DNA of 64,000 nucleotides from Gimesia aquarii (GTDB lineage: Bacteria > Planctomycetota > Planctomycetia > Planctomycetales > Planctomycetaceae): positions 5,658,334-5,722,333 of the forward strand of contig NZ_CP037422.1 of NCBI RefSeq assembly GCF_007748175.1, read 5' to 3'. Below the pieces are notes generated by a model. The model was given only the letters and a program-made list of their open reading frames with translations, searched no databases and was not told where the DNA came from. A program made the position numbers and the translations under genes. Each line of letters starts with the position of its first letter. Position 1 is the first letter of the stretch. Shown in pieces: positions 42,685 through 53,400 of this stretch.

Positions 42685-44391
42685 ATGCAACACATTTCCA
42701 GAAAAATTTGTTGGACATTGGTTGTATGTCTGTGGGGAATGATTGGAAATTCCCACATGCTGGCAGGTGAAGTACGACCTGAAGTTGTTGATGATCAGCA
42801 TAAACATGCAGCACAAAGAATTGTGTTACTTGCGCCTTCTGCACCCTTTATCATTGAATTAAGTGTGCTGGTTGACAAAGAAACTTTTCGTACAACGACG
42901 ACCGATTACATTGACAGACTGTTTCGCTCACTGGATCGTGATCAAAACAATTACATCGATCTCAAGGAAATGGAAAACGTTCCGGCCTTTGGCATTAAAC
43001 AATATGACCAGGGGACTCCTGCCCAGCGCATGAAAAAACTTGAGTTTCCGCCAATGGATAATCGACTCAGTCTGGCTGAATTTGCTTCGTACCTGCACAG
43101 CGCCCAGGGAACTGCGTTTCGAATTACAGGCACTCCGTCACGTACTTCTCAAGCGATCGAATTGTTTCGCAAGTTAGATCAGAATGGCGATGGTTCGATT
43201 AGCGATGCGGAATTCATGGCAAGTTCGAAAACACTTTTCATGTATGATCGCGATGAAGATGAAGTCTTTAATGTTGCCGAGCTACAGCCGTTTGGAAGTG
43301 ATCCCAATAGAGTCGGTGCGCAACCGGTTGTCCGTCAGGTTGTGGAAACACCATTTCGCCGCTTAGACAATGATCAATCGATTAAAGATTCGATCTCTGA
43401 GTTATTCAAGAAATATGTTGAGCACGCGAATGCTGAGAAAACTGCACTCTCAGTGAATTGTTTCAAATCGGGAGATCCTGATGCCATGGCGCGCGTGCAA
43501 AGTTTTGATCGTGACAGTGATGGTTTTTTAAGTCACGATGAACTGTTTGTCTACCTCCAAAATCCCGTTATCGATGTCCAGTTACAAATTACACTCCCAC
43601 GGAAGCAGAGATTTCGTCCCCAACTGAAATTACTTAAAAAACAGTCGAATCGGATGAGTGAGATTGAACCCGTCTCGAATTCTAAGTTAAAATTACGGGT
43701 AGATGGTCTTCTTTTGGAACTGAGAGCGAAAAGTTCGCGTCACATGTTTGCGGACAACGTCCGTTTTTATCAGACACGATTTCGTGTCGTCGATGCTGAC
43801 AAGAATGGATATTTGAACCAATCTGAATTTATGCAGCTCAATATACCAAAGCTGGATTATAAGAATGTGGATCAGAATAAGGATGATATGTTGACCGTGA
43901 AGGAGCTAACAGATTCTCTCATCAAAGATACCTCAGCTGTACAGAATCAGGTTGTCATGACCGTGCAAAATGATGGGAAATCGTTATTTGAAATACTGGA
44001 TACCGATCTGGATCGGCGTTTAAGTCCACGTGAATTACAAAAAAGTGTACAACGTGTGCGAGAATACGATGGAAATCGTGATCGTTCGCTGGATGTGTCT
44101 GAACTCCGCGGGCATTTCAAATTAACATTTGAGTTAGGAAAACCTGAGTTATTTGTATTTGATCCACGAATGAATTCGATGGCTATGGGGCAGGGCAGAG
44201 CGGTGCAGCGCACATCAAGCGGACCACGCTGGTTTCAACGTATGGATCGAAATCGCGATGGTGATATTTCTCCCAGGGAATTTCTGTTTGATCCTTCTTT
44301 ATTTATAAAACTCGATACGAATCACGATTCACTGATCAGCCCTGCGGAAGCAGAGGCGCTAAAAGATAATCAACAAGACACCACTAATTGA
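42685..44391 (+). CDS. exported ten-EF-hand calcium-binding protein
   Basis: A 568-residue protein with a signal peptide (ICWTLVVCLWGMIGNSHMLA) and about ten EF-hand-like loops across the chain: DRDQNNYIDLKE, DQNGDGSISDAEF, DRDEDEVFNVAEL, DRDSDGFLSHDEL, DADKNGYLNQSEF, DQNKDDMLTVKEL, DTDLDRRLSPREL, DGNRDRSLDVSEL, DRNRDGDISPREF and DTNHDSLISPAEA. Calcium binding is expected. It starts 2 nt after the DUF1549 gene stop, so the two are co-translated. The link to the rest of the operon is not known. Confidence 0.85.
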   Translation: MQHISRKICWTLVVCLWGMIGNSHMLAGEVRPEVVDDQHKHAAQRIVLLAPSAPFIIELSVLVDKETFRTTTTDYIDRLFRSLDRDQNNYIDLKEMENVPAFGIKQYDQGTPAQRMKKLEFPPMDNRLSLAEFASYLHSAQGTAFRITGTPSRTSQAIELFRKLDQNGDGSISDAEFMASSKTLFMYDRDEDEVFNVAELQPFGSDPNRVGAQPVVRQVVETPFRRLDNDQSIKDSISELFKKYVEHANAEKTALSVNCFKSGDPDAMARVQSFDRDSDGFLSHDELFVYLQNPVIDVQLQITLPRKQRFRPQLKLLKKQSNRMSEIEPVSNSKLKLRVDGLLLELRAKSSRHMFADNVRFYQTRFRVVDADKNGYLNQSEFMQLNIPKLDYKNVDQNKDDMLTVKELTDSLIKDTSAVQNQVVMTVQNDGKSLFEILDTDLDRRLSPRELQKSVQRVREYDGNRDRSLDVSELRGHFKLTFELGKPELFVFDPRMNSMAMGQGRAVQRTSSGPRWFQRMDRNRDGDISPREFLFDPSLFIKLDTNHDSLISPAEAEALKDNQQDTTN

Positions 44392-44429
44392 TAGCAGGTC
44401 ATCCTTCTACCAGATGAGGGGAAGCGAAA

Positions 44430-46058
44430 ATGGAATCTATGGATAAATCAAATCATCTCATTCAACAGGTGCAACGACGTCTGGCCATCGCGAGTTGGGG
44501 GCGCAGCCTGTTTGTTGCATTCGTTTGCTCTTTATCTGCTTACCTGGCAGTCTTGTTGTATAGTCGTTTTTCGGGCTATCTCAGAGACTGGTTTACTTTG
44601 GAGTCGGCTGGTAGTGTCTTAGTCGGAACAATCTTGTTGGCCTGTCTGTTCTATCGCAAGCCAGGCAAAGAGCAGGCCGCACGGCTCATTGATCAGAGCC
44701 AAGGAACAAAAGATCTGTTTTTGACCATGACAATGTTGGAAAGTGCCGTCGGCAACTACAAGCCGCTGGTTGTGAAGGACGCAGAACAGAAAGCGGGAAA
44801 AATCAGGCCTGCTCAGATTGTCAGTTTTGAGTGGGGCAAGCGTTTAGCCGTTTCATGCGCGGGAGCCGTTTGTCTGTTTTTAGTATTACAATATGCACCG
44901 CAGTTTGATCCATTTGGCAAAGTTGAAGCCGCGGAAATTGAAAAAGAAAAAGTAAAAGAATTTGTGAGCTCCAAAAAGGCAACCAAAGCAAGGATGGCTG
45001 ACTTAAAGAATAAAGATAACGGAGAAGGGGATGAAGAGTCTAAAGATGTCAAAATGGCTGTGGAAAATTTGAAATCCGATTTTCGAAAAATGAAGCCTGG
45101 AAAAAAACAACAGAATTCGAAGACTCTCGCCGGGCATCAGAAATCTCTGGGTGGTAAGTGGCGGAAGATCGCTGAAGAGAAAATGAAAGGTCTGATGATG
45201 AAAAGCGATCAGGCTCAGAAATTTGGGGGAATGTCGAAAAATGAAGGCATGAAGAAGTGGAATAAGGAACTACAGGAAGGTTCGACGCAATCTCTCACAA
45301 AAGAAATGGATGAATTAAAAGAACAGCTGAAGCGATTGATGAAAGAGACTGATCCTGTGAAACGGGAGCAGTTGAAAAACGAAATCCAGAAAAAACTAAA
45401 AGAAATGGAATCTTTCGCACGCGAACAAACAAACTCCAAAGCGATGGCCGCGGCATTGAAACGCGCTATGAAACAAATGCAAATGGCACAATCCAAAGGA
45501 ATGAATCCGGATGAAGCATTCAAAGAAGCAATGCAATCTATGGATCTGGCCAAAATGGAACTGAAAGAAATCGCACAGTCTGCCAAAGATATGAAAAAGC
45601 TCGAAGAAGCACTGAAAGTGTTACAAATGGCCAAAAAGGCAAATGATAAATCTGGTCTGGATGGGGAAGCATGTGAAAACTGCATGACTCTTGAAGATTA
45701 TGAAGAACTGTACGCAGAGATGATGGGAGAAATGGCGGGCGAAGGGGAAGGAACCGGTGGCGAAGGCCAGGGAGGCGGAGCCAAAGTTGATGAAGATGAT
45801 ACTGGCGACAAGGGATTCAAAACTGAAAAATCGAAATCGGCTATCACCGCTGGTAAAGTTCTGCTCTCATTCAAAACTAAGGGGCTCAGCGACCGGGGAG
45901 AGGCCAAAAAGAGCTATAACAAATTGATGACCGATCTTAAACAGGGCATGAGTGAAGCAATCATACAGGAGCAGATTCCCCCTGGTTATCATGAAGGAAT
46001 CAAAAAATACTTCAATTCACTTGAGAAACAACCTAAAGAAACAACATCCAAGAAATGA
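44430..46058 (+). CDS. membrane-anchored coiled-coil protein of unknown function
   Basis: A 542-residue protein. Three hydrophobic segments near the N-terminus (about 20-45, 60-76 and 134-152) are followed by a long charged, Lys/Glu/Met-rich helical region (about 165-440) that is likely coiled coil, then a Gly-rich acidic stretch (about 432-460) and a basic C-terminus. A CENCM pair of cysteines lies near 415. The layout resembles the N-terminal membrane protein often found before MoxR-type operons. It overlaps the next gene (ATGA). Family not recognised. Confidence 0.65.
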   Translation: MESMDKSNHLIQQVQRRLAIASWGRSLFVAFVCSLSAYLAVLLYSRFSGYLRDWFTLESAGSVLVGTILLACLFYRKPGKEQAARLIDQSQGTKDLFLTMTMLESAVGNYKPLVVKDAEQKAGKIRPAQIVSFEWGKRLAVSCAGAVCLFLVLQYAPQFDPFGKVEAAEIEKEKVKEFVSSKKATKARMADLKNKDNGEGDEESKDVKMAVENLKSDFRKMKPGKKQQNSKTLAGHQKSLGGKWRKIAEEKMKGLMMKSDQAQKFGGMSKNEGMKKWNKELQEGSTQSLTKEMDELKEQLKRLMKETDPVKREQLKNEIQKKLKEMESFAREQTNSKAMAAALKRAMKQMQMAQSKGMNPDEAFKEAMQSMDLAKMELKEIAQSAKDMKKLEEALKVLQMAKKANDKSGLDGEACENCMTLEDYEELYAEMMGEMAGEGEGTGGEGQGGGAKVDEDDTGDKGFKTEKSKSAITAGKVLLSFKTKGLSDRGEAKKSYNKLMTDLKQGMSEAIIQEQIPPGYHEGIKKYFNSLEKQPKETTSKK

Positions 46059-47098
46059 ATCAAAATGTAGGGGGGCGACCTGTTTCCGGATGGCGCATTC
46101 TGGCAATCGTCGAGTTTGTTGCCATATTAGCAATCGGATTGGTCTTTTTTTATCGCCAGCAGGACGAGGCTCTCGTTGTCTATTGCGCGCATGATGCCGT
46201 ATTCTCCGAAGAGATACTCAATGCGTTTGAACAAAAAACCGGAATCAAAGTCGAACCGCGCTTCGATACCGAAGCGACAAAATCATTGGGTTTGACAAAT
46301 TTAATCATCCGGGAGCAAAATCATCCGCGCTGTGATGTCTTCTGGAATAATCAAACATTGGGGACAGCAACTCTGAAAGAACAGGGACTTTTGGAAACGT
46401 ATCAAGGCGATGGGTATCAGAGAATTCCCGCAAAGTTTAAAGACCCTGATGGAACCTGGACAGGCTTTGCCGCACGATTGCGAGTGTATATTACCAACAC
46501 TGAAAAGCTGACAGCGACCAGGGAGAGCATCGAGCAGAAACTCTCTGGTCCGTTAAATGACGTTGCTATTGCCAAGCCACTCTATGGCACCACATTAACT
46601 CACTTTACTGTTCTCTGTGATGCGTGGGGATTGGATCGACTAAAAACGTGGTATCAGTCCCTTCAGGAAAGAAACATTCAGGAGACTTCGGGCAATGCCG
46701 GTGTAAAGAATCTGGTGGCCAGTGGTTCTTGTGCCTTGGGGTTTACCGATACAGATGATTTTTTTGTTGCCGTCGATGACGGAAAACCAGTCGCTTCATT
46801 ACCGATTACGGTCGACGAACATACAATTCTCATTCCCAATAGCGTGGCCATTATCAAAGGCACAAAAAGACGAAAGCAGGCGGAAACTTTAGTCAATTAT
46901 CTTCTGTCTGAAGAAGTGGAACTCAAATTAGCTCAGTCACAATCACGACAGATACCTTTAGGAGATGTGAATTGGGATCAAGTTCCGGCTGAAGTCAGAG
47001 AATTACAACCTTATGTTAAGAATGCCTATCCTTTAGCGAATTTAGTCAAAGAACGAGAAAAAGTATTGGCCTGGCTCGAATCGGAGTATTTGAAATGA
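46055..47098 (+). CDS. substrate-binding protein of an ABC importer, iron(III) type
   Basis: A 347-residue protein with an N-terminal membrane anchor or uncleaved signal (13-32). It has the periplasmic binding-protein fold of the Fbp/Afu family: LVVYCAHDAVFSEEILNAFE, VEPRFDTEA, RCDVFWNNQ, and a C-terminal EVELKLAQSQSRQIPLGD. The next two genes encode the permease and the ATPase. Iron is likely by family, but other ferric or metal-like ligands cannot be excluded. It overlaps both neighbours by 4 nt. Confidence 0.85.
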   Translation: MNQNVGGRPVSGWRILAIVEFVAILAIGLVFFYRQQDEALVVYCAHDAVFSEEILNAFEQKTGIKVEPRFDTEATKSLGLTNLIIREQNHPRCDVFWNNQTLGTATLKEQGLLETYQGDGYQRIPAKFKDPDGTWTGFAARLRVYITNTEKLTATRESIEQKLSGPLNDVAIAKPLYGTTLTHFTVLCDAWGLDRLKTWYQSLQERNIQETSGNAGVKNLVASGSCALGFTDTDDFFVAVDDGKPVASLPITVDEHTILIPNSVAIIKGTKRRKQAETLVNYLLSEEVELKLAQSQSRQIPLGDVNWDQVPAEVRELQPYVKNAYPLANLVKEREKVLAWLESEYLK

Positions 47099-48570
47099 GC
47101 TTGGCCACAATATGTGGCGTGACCGTGTTACGCAGTCTGGTGATTTCGATTCTAGCAGTCTTCGTCTCCAGGCATTTGTCAAAACTTGTTGAAGCGAGGC
47201 ATTCAAAACGTTCGTTTTTGTTGTTTGCCTTAATATTGGCTCCCTTATTGGTGCCTGATTTGATTGTGGGTTATGTCTGGTCGTTGATGGTTTTAAAACT
47301 GTCACAGTATCCTTTTTTAATCGAGTTGGTGTATTCAAGTCTTGTGTTCCTGAAAGTGGTTCCTGTGGGAATTATTTGTTTCTGTTTTGCTGCTCCACCT
47401 CTGGTGACTTCAGAGGCCGACTTCATCCGGAAATCGGTCCGGTCCGCCTCTGCTCAGATTTCGGGAGTCGCTGCGCAATGGAGTTTCTTCTTCTGGAAAA
47501 ATGTGTTACGTTCTTTTCCCATCTGGGCACTCCTGTTTCTCCTCGCCTTTCAAGAATTTGAAATGGCGTCTCTTATTTACCGGGATTCATGGACTGTATC
47601 GATCTTTGATGCACAGGCAAGAGGCGTTCCTCTTCACGAAGCACTTTCCTTTCTGACGGTTCCCCTCTGTGTTGAACTATTGCTCGTTACCGGAGTCGCA
47701 CTTTTATTAAGTCGTATGCAAAAACAACCGCAATTCAAGCAGCACCCCGATTCCAGAAGCAATTCGGTCTTTTCGCAAATGAGTTCGTTAATCTATTTGC
47801 TGATTGCATTCTCAGTGATCGTGCTGATTCCCTTCAGCTTGACAGGGGGAGGTGGCTTGCGTGCGATCGGTAGTTTGTTCCGAAACCAATTGCAGTTGCT
47901 GGGCATCCTGCAGGAGAGTGGTTGGGGGCTGCTGTATGGAATCACCGCTGGAATTGCAGCCTGGGGGCTTGCTTCATTTTTCTTTTCGGAAAATCGATCT
48001 CGTCAATTAAAAATGCTCGGCTTGATATGCTGCCTGCCGGGGTTGTGTGGTTCACTGACACTGGCACTGATCATGGCGTCACTCTTTTTAACAGACTATG
48101 GCCACTGGTTATACGATACCCCAGCGCCACTTTTTATCACGCTCGTATTGTTTCTGTTTCCCAGAGCTGCGTTCTTGAAGTTGATATTTCGATCGCAATG
48201 GCAGCGCGAACCTCTTTTTTTAGCTCGTGTATTAAGTCACTCCCCAAATCAGAGTCAGATGAAAAACGGAGGGCGTTTACAATGGATTGTGAGTGGGCGG
48301 ATGCAATATTGGGCGGTGGTGTTGCTCGCATTCTGGGCCTATTGGGATGTAACGATTAGCTCTATTCTGGCCCCCAATAATGCAATGACATCTTCTGTTC
48401 GATTATATAACTTAATGCATTATGGCCAGAATTCTATTCTGTCGGCGATGACCTTTCTGAGTTTTTGCATCCCCGTGTTAGTCAGTCTTTTACTGTTACC
48501 CATTGTCAAAAAGCTGTGGATGCTTACTTTAGATCAAAAGCATGTCACTAAAACTGTGTCAACTTCATGA
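47095..48570 (+). CDS. ABC importer permease, two fused domains
   Basis: A 491-residue membrane protein with about 12 hydrophobic segments. The two halves carry the inner-membrane domain of the Fbp/Afu family (first half about 1-235, second about 236-490). Each half should carry the loop that contacts the ATPase, but I cannot read the EAA motif clearly. Fused permeases are common in iron(III) importers. It overlaps the binding-protein and ATPase genes by 4 nt. Confidence 0.85.
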   Translation: MSLATICGVTVLRSLVISILAVFVSRHLSKLVEARHSKRSFLLFALILAPLLVPDLIVGYVWSLMVLKLSQYPFLIELVYSSLVFLKVVPVGIICFCFAAPPLVTSEADFIRKSVRSASAQISGVAAQWSFFFWKNVLRSFPIWALLFLLAFQEFEMASLIYRDSWTVSIFDAQARGVPLHEALSFLTVPLCVELLLVTGVALLLSRMQKQPQFKQHPDSRSNSVFSQMSSLIYLLIAFSVIVLIPFSLTGGGGLRAIGSLFRNQLQLLGILQESGWGLLYGITAGIAAWGLASFFFSENRSRQLKMLGLICCLPGLCGSLTLALIMASLFLTDYGHWLYDTPAPLFITLVLFLFPRAAFLKLIFRSQWQREPLFLARVLSHSPNQSQMKNGGRLQWIVSGRMQYWAVVLLAFWAYWDVTISSILAPNNAMTSSVRLYNLMHYGQNSILSAMTFLSFCIPVLVSLLLLPIVKKLWMLTLDQKHVTKTVSTS

Positions 48571-50426
48571 ATATGAGAACTCAACAATCTGAATCTTCTA
48601 TATGGTCGCTGAAGAATGTCAGTCTGCGCGGGGTATCCGGTGACCGTTTAGTTGATGTTGATCTTGAGATCCCTCAGGGCATCACTGCCATTATGGGGTA
48701 TTCGGGAGCAGGAAAAACATCTTTGCTGAACCTGTTGGTCGAGTATGAGTGTCCCCATCAGGGAAGTGTAGTACGTAGGGACCACTCTTTTCCGTCAGAC
48801 TCTACGGTCGAAACTTTTTGGGTGCCGCATTCATTGGGTTTATGGCCCCAATATGATGTTCAAGAACATCTGGCGCTGGTTCATCCTGACCCCGAGACAC
48901 TTGATGAAACCGTAGAAGAATTGTTGAATGCATTTCGTCTGACATCAGTCAGGAAAAAATATCCGGGTCAACTCTCTCAAGGAGAAGCGTCCCGTTTATC
49001 GGTGGCCCGTGCATTGGCCAGTCAGGCGAAGGTATTAGTCATGGACGAACCTTTAGTGCATGTGGACCAGGCACATTGGCCTTTATATTGGGATGCCATT
49101 CGTCACTATTGTGAAAAAAACAAAACTTCGCTGGTATTCTCAACACACATGCCAGAGTTAGTATTGAAAGAAGCACAGCATGTTGTCTGTTTAGATGAAG
49201 GAGCCGTGGTCTATGCAGGGGCAGTGTATGATCTTTATTATGCGCCCCCATCGTATCAAATCGGGATGTATTTAGGACCGGTGAACGATCTTTCTGATGT
49301 GAAGGCAAAATCAAGTCAAAATCAATCAGAAACGATCACACTCGTCCGTCCGGAACAGCTAACGCTGATAAAAGAGGAGTCCAGTGAATGGGAAGTGCGC
49401 CAGACAACATTCAGTGGCGCGCTTGAGAAAGTCGAAATGGTTCATCGACAAACTCAATCAAATCAAACCTTTTACCATCGACCTCCACGTGCAACGTTGA
49501 AACCGGGGGATCGCATATCGATTCATTTGTTACTGCTCCTTTTTTGTTTGTTGACCTGCTTTGGTTGTCATTCGGATTCTGCTCCCGAACTCTCTTTTCC
49601 AAAGATTGTTCAATGGTCCCTTCCTTCTGAGGGAACTAAGGTTCCTGCGCCGCGCAGTGTGAATGTCGGACCGAAGGAAGAACTTTATGTACTTGATAAC
49701 GCCGGACGTGTCTTAGTTTATAATCCTGAGAATGAACTTGTCAGGAAATGGATGATGCCTGACTATGATGTTGGCAAACCGGAGGGAATTTGCTTCTTGA
49801 AGAATGGTCAAATCGCAGTCGCTGATACCCATTATCACCGGGTTGTGTTTTTTGATGATCAGGGAAATGTCCAAAAAATGCTGGGGGAACAGGGAGAAGG
49901 GCCTTCGCAATTTATTTACCCGGTTTCCATTGTTCAAGACCCCTCTGGTAACATTTATGTCGGCGAATATGGAGGCAATGATCGAGTTCAGAAATTCTCA
50001 GAAGAGGGCGAGTTTTTGTTAGAATTTGGAGAACATGGGACTGAACCGGGGCAGTTTGAACGGGCTTCCGGGATGGTCTGGCACCAGGGAAAAATCTACG
50101 TGGCAGATGCCAGTAATAATTGCATACAGGTATTTTCAGATGAAGGTGCCTTTTTAGAAGTTTTAGGCACGAAAACTGGGGGAATTCCGCTCTATTACCC
50201 ATATGACATTGCCATTGATCGTTCCAAAGAGGAATTTTACATCGTGGAATACGGAGCAGGCCGTATTACAAAAACAGATTTAGAAGGCAGAGTTTTAGGC
50301 AGATTCGGGAAGACAGGCAGTAAACAAGGCGAATTCGTCACTCCTTGGGGAGTTACAGTAAATTCAAAAGATCAGGTGTTCGTGGCTGACACTGGTAATC
50401 GTTTAATCGTAAAATTAATACCATGA
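48567..50426 (+). CDS. ABC ATPase fused to an exported-looking NHL beta-propeller
   Basis: A 619-residue protein of two parts. Residues 10-320 are an ABC ATPase: Walker A GYSGAGKT at 44-51, signature LSQGE at 136-140, Walker B VLVMDEP at 156-162, with the usual His switch in STHMPE. Then comes a hydrophobic segment (320-334, LLLLLFCLLTCFGC) that looks like a lipoprotein signal with Cys334. A six-blade NHL propeller follows (about 345-619; blades GEQGEGPSQFIYPVSIVQDP, GTEPGQFERASG). The frame is continuous with no ATG at the junction, so one fused protein is predicted: a cytoplasmic ATPase with an outer propeller. Confidence 0.8.
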   Translation: MNMRTQQSESSIWSLKNVSLRGVSGDRLVDVDLEIPQGITAIMGYSGAGKTSLLNLLVEYECPHQGSVVRRDHSFPSDSTVETFWVPHSLGLWPQYDVQEHLALVHPDPETLDETVEELLNAFRLTSVRKKYPGQLSQGEASRLSVARALASQAKVLVMDEPLVHVDQAHWPLYWDAIRHYCEKNKTSLVFSTHMPELVLKEAQHVVCLDEGAVVYAGAVYDLYYAPPSYQIGMYLGPVNDLSDVKAKSSQNQSETITLVRPEQLTLIKEESSEWEVRQTTFSGALEKVEMVHRQTQSNQTFYHRPPRATLKPGDRISIHLLLLLFCLLTCFGCHSDSAPELSFPKIVQWSLPSEGTKVPAPRSVNVGPKEELYVLDNAGRVLVYNPENELVRKWMMPDYDVGKPEGICFLKNGQIAVADTHYHRVVFFDDQGNVQKMLGEQGEGPSQFIYPVSIVQDPSGNIYVGEYGGNDRVQKFSEEGEFLLEFGEHGTEPGQFERASGMVWHQGKIYVADASNNCIQVFSDEGAFLEVLGTKTGGIPLYYPYDIAIDRSKEEFYIVEYGAGRITKTDLEGRVLGRFGKTGSKQGEFVTPWGVTVNSKDQVFVADTGNRLIVKLIP

Positions 50427-53400
50427 AGATCAAAGAACTCTATCATCAATTGGTTCCGAAACCACGTATCGCCGTGACCTGGATGCGTGCGCTACCTTTG
50501 ATCTTTTTTCTTGTCTTTTATGCCGCTCTTTGCATCAGCCTCGAATTGTCTGGTGTTTTATTATTTGCCCGCCCCTGGGCCTTTGGTTTGATTCTGTTTT
50601 CAATCTGGATCTGGTGGCTTTCGGTTGCCGGTTATGGAGGCTTGAGTAAAGGTAGAGCGCTGGCTGCTCTAGTCTCTCGGCTAGTAATGTTGGGCCTCTT
50701 TGTGATGCTGATCGCCGAACCTCGCTCGGTTCGTGTGCGGGATGTCATCTCTGTCGTCTATGCCGTTGATCTTTCTGATTCGATTGGTGAATCATCGGTG
50801 GATTCTGCTTTAGAATTTGTCACAAAGACAGTTACTGAAAAACCACAGACCGATGAAGCAGGTTTAGTTGTATTCGGGCGCAATTCTGCCGTGGAGCTTC
50901 CACCTCGTGTCTCTTTTCCGTTTGAAGCACTGAATTCGCGAATTGACCGCGACGCGACAAATTTGCAGCAGACGCTTTCCTTGGCAGCAGCGATGTTACC
51001 CGAAGAAAATCGCGGACGTATCGTTTTAATCAGCGATGGAACGGAAACCGAAGGTTCCATCTCACAAATCCTGGATGAGCTGAAGTCGCGCGGCGTTGCC
51101 GTTGATGTCCTTCCCATCCAGTATGAATACGATAAAGAGGTCTGGCTCGAAAATCTGGAACTGCCGCGGTTTGTCAAACTGGGTGAAAATTATGAAGCCG
51201 CTGTTGTGCTGTCTTCTTTGAAAGATGGCACTGGCAAACTCGTGCTTCGTGAAAATGGCGAGCCGATATATGAAGAGGATGTGACTTTCAAGGCAGGTAA
51301 GAATCGTTTTGTAGTTCCCATTTATTTACGGTCTGCCGGCTACTATGAATATTCGGCAACGATTGAAACAAAACGCGATGAAGATCAGATTCGCGAAAAC
51401 AACACAGTGATCAACTACCTCTTTGTAGAGGGAGAAGGCAAGGTTCTGGTTGTGACGGATCCCGCTGGAGATGATCGCGACTGGGAACCTTTAGTCAAAG
51501 CGATTCGTGAAGGTGAACGCAATGTGGAGACCATTTCCGCCTATGAATTTCCCGGTGATTCGCTGTCTTTAATGCCCTACGATGCGATTCTGTTTGTCAA
51601 TGTCCCCGCCGATGCCTTTAATGTGATTCAATTAAAAGCCGTGCATGATTCCATCTTCAATCAGGGAATCGGATTCATGATGGTGGGGGGTGAGAATAGT
51701 TATGGTCCGGGGGGATATCATCGGACGGTCATCGAAGATGCGCTCCCAGTAACGATGGACATCACAAAAAAGAAAGTGCTTCCCAAAGGCGCCCTTGCCA
51801 TCATCTTACATACCTGTGAATTCCCGGAAGGGAATACCTGGGGAAAACGGATCACAAAACAGGCCATTAAAGTGTTGGGAGCACAAGATGAAGTCGGCGT
51901 GTTGGTCTATGATTACATGAATGGCGAAAAGTGGCTCTTTGAACTGATGCCCGCCGGTGACTACGAAAAAATGGTGCCCAAAATCAATGGCGCTCAAATT
52001 GGCGATATGCCGAGCTTTGTAAACACCATGGAGTTAGGGTTGGAAGGGCTCATCAAAAGTGATGCGGCCACAAAGCACATGATTATTATTTCAGATGGCG
52101 ATCCACAACCACCCTCTCCCAAGTTAATCGGCCGATTTATCAAAAATAAAGTCAGCGTCTCAATGGTGGCGGTCTTTCCGCATGGAGGCCGTGATATCTC
52201 AACCATGCGAGGAATCGCAAGTGCGACAGGGGGGCGATATTACTTTCCTTCAGATCCCAATCAACTGCCGTCGATTTTCATCAAGGAATCAAAAACGCTG
52301 AAACGGAGTATGATTCAAAACGAAACCATTACACCTGAAGTCGGAATGATCTCCTCCGTTCTCAAAGGAATTGAAGCGATTCCACCTCTGCACGGTTATG
52401 TGTTAACAACAATCAAACCCAGGGCAGAAGGTGTTTTGAACGCACCCGAAAAGAAAGAAGCAGAAGGTGATATTGATCCCGTCCTGGCGTTCTGGCGTTA
52501 TGGACTTGGTACAACCGCCGCATTCACTTCTGATTTATCCCCGAACTGGGGAGCGGATTGGGTGAATTGGGATCATTACAGTGCGTTTATTAAGCAATTA
52601 ATGATAAAAATCTCGCGTGTTCAAAAGCAAGCCCATCTCAAAATGTGGAGCCACACCAATGGGAACAACGCGACGATCATGGTCGAAGATTTTCATCCTG
52701 AAGAATCGTTTTTGAATGTGGCGGCTCGCATTTCAGGTCCTCATGATAAAAAAGAAACGGTAGTGCTCAAGCAAGTCAGCCCCCGTCGATATCAGGCTTC
52801 AGTTCCTCTTTGGGGCAAGGGGCGTTATCAAGTGATGGCGATTGGAAAATCAGGAGACCGTGAAGATCATGCCAATGGTGGTTTTATCGTTCCTTATTCT
52901 CCGGAATTTCTGCGGTTTCGTTCGAATCCCATTGTGTTGGAAGAAATTGCAGAAAAGACAGGCGGGCAAAGGCTGAATCCAGACAAGGCAGCAGAAGTGA
53001 TCTATGGGCGTCGCGCGCCCAAACAAAGTTCCAATCCTATATTCGATTGGTTTCTGATTGCCTTGGCCATATTAGTGCCATTGGATGTTGGCATCAGACG
53101 CGTTCAACTCGATTGGTATGTGATCAAAAGCTGGTTTGGGTTTGGTTCAGAACAAAAAGCAAGTACGGTAACGATGGGAGCGTTACTGCAACGTAAGCAA
53201 GGCGTTGTGGAAGAATTAGATTTACGCAAAGGGAAGACATCGGGTGCAGTAGAACAGATGACTTCGCAATCCACGATTTCCCAATTGCAAGCACAAAAGC
53301 AAAAAACGACCAGACCAAATTCGCAAGTGGAAACTAGTCAGAAGAAAAAGACAGAGAAGACGACAAATCCTCCGGGTACGAAACCCGCGACTGATCCGGG

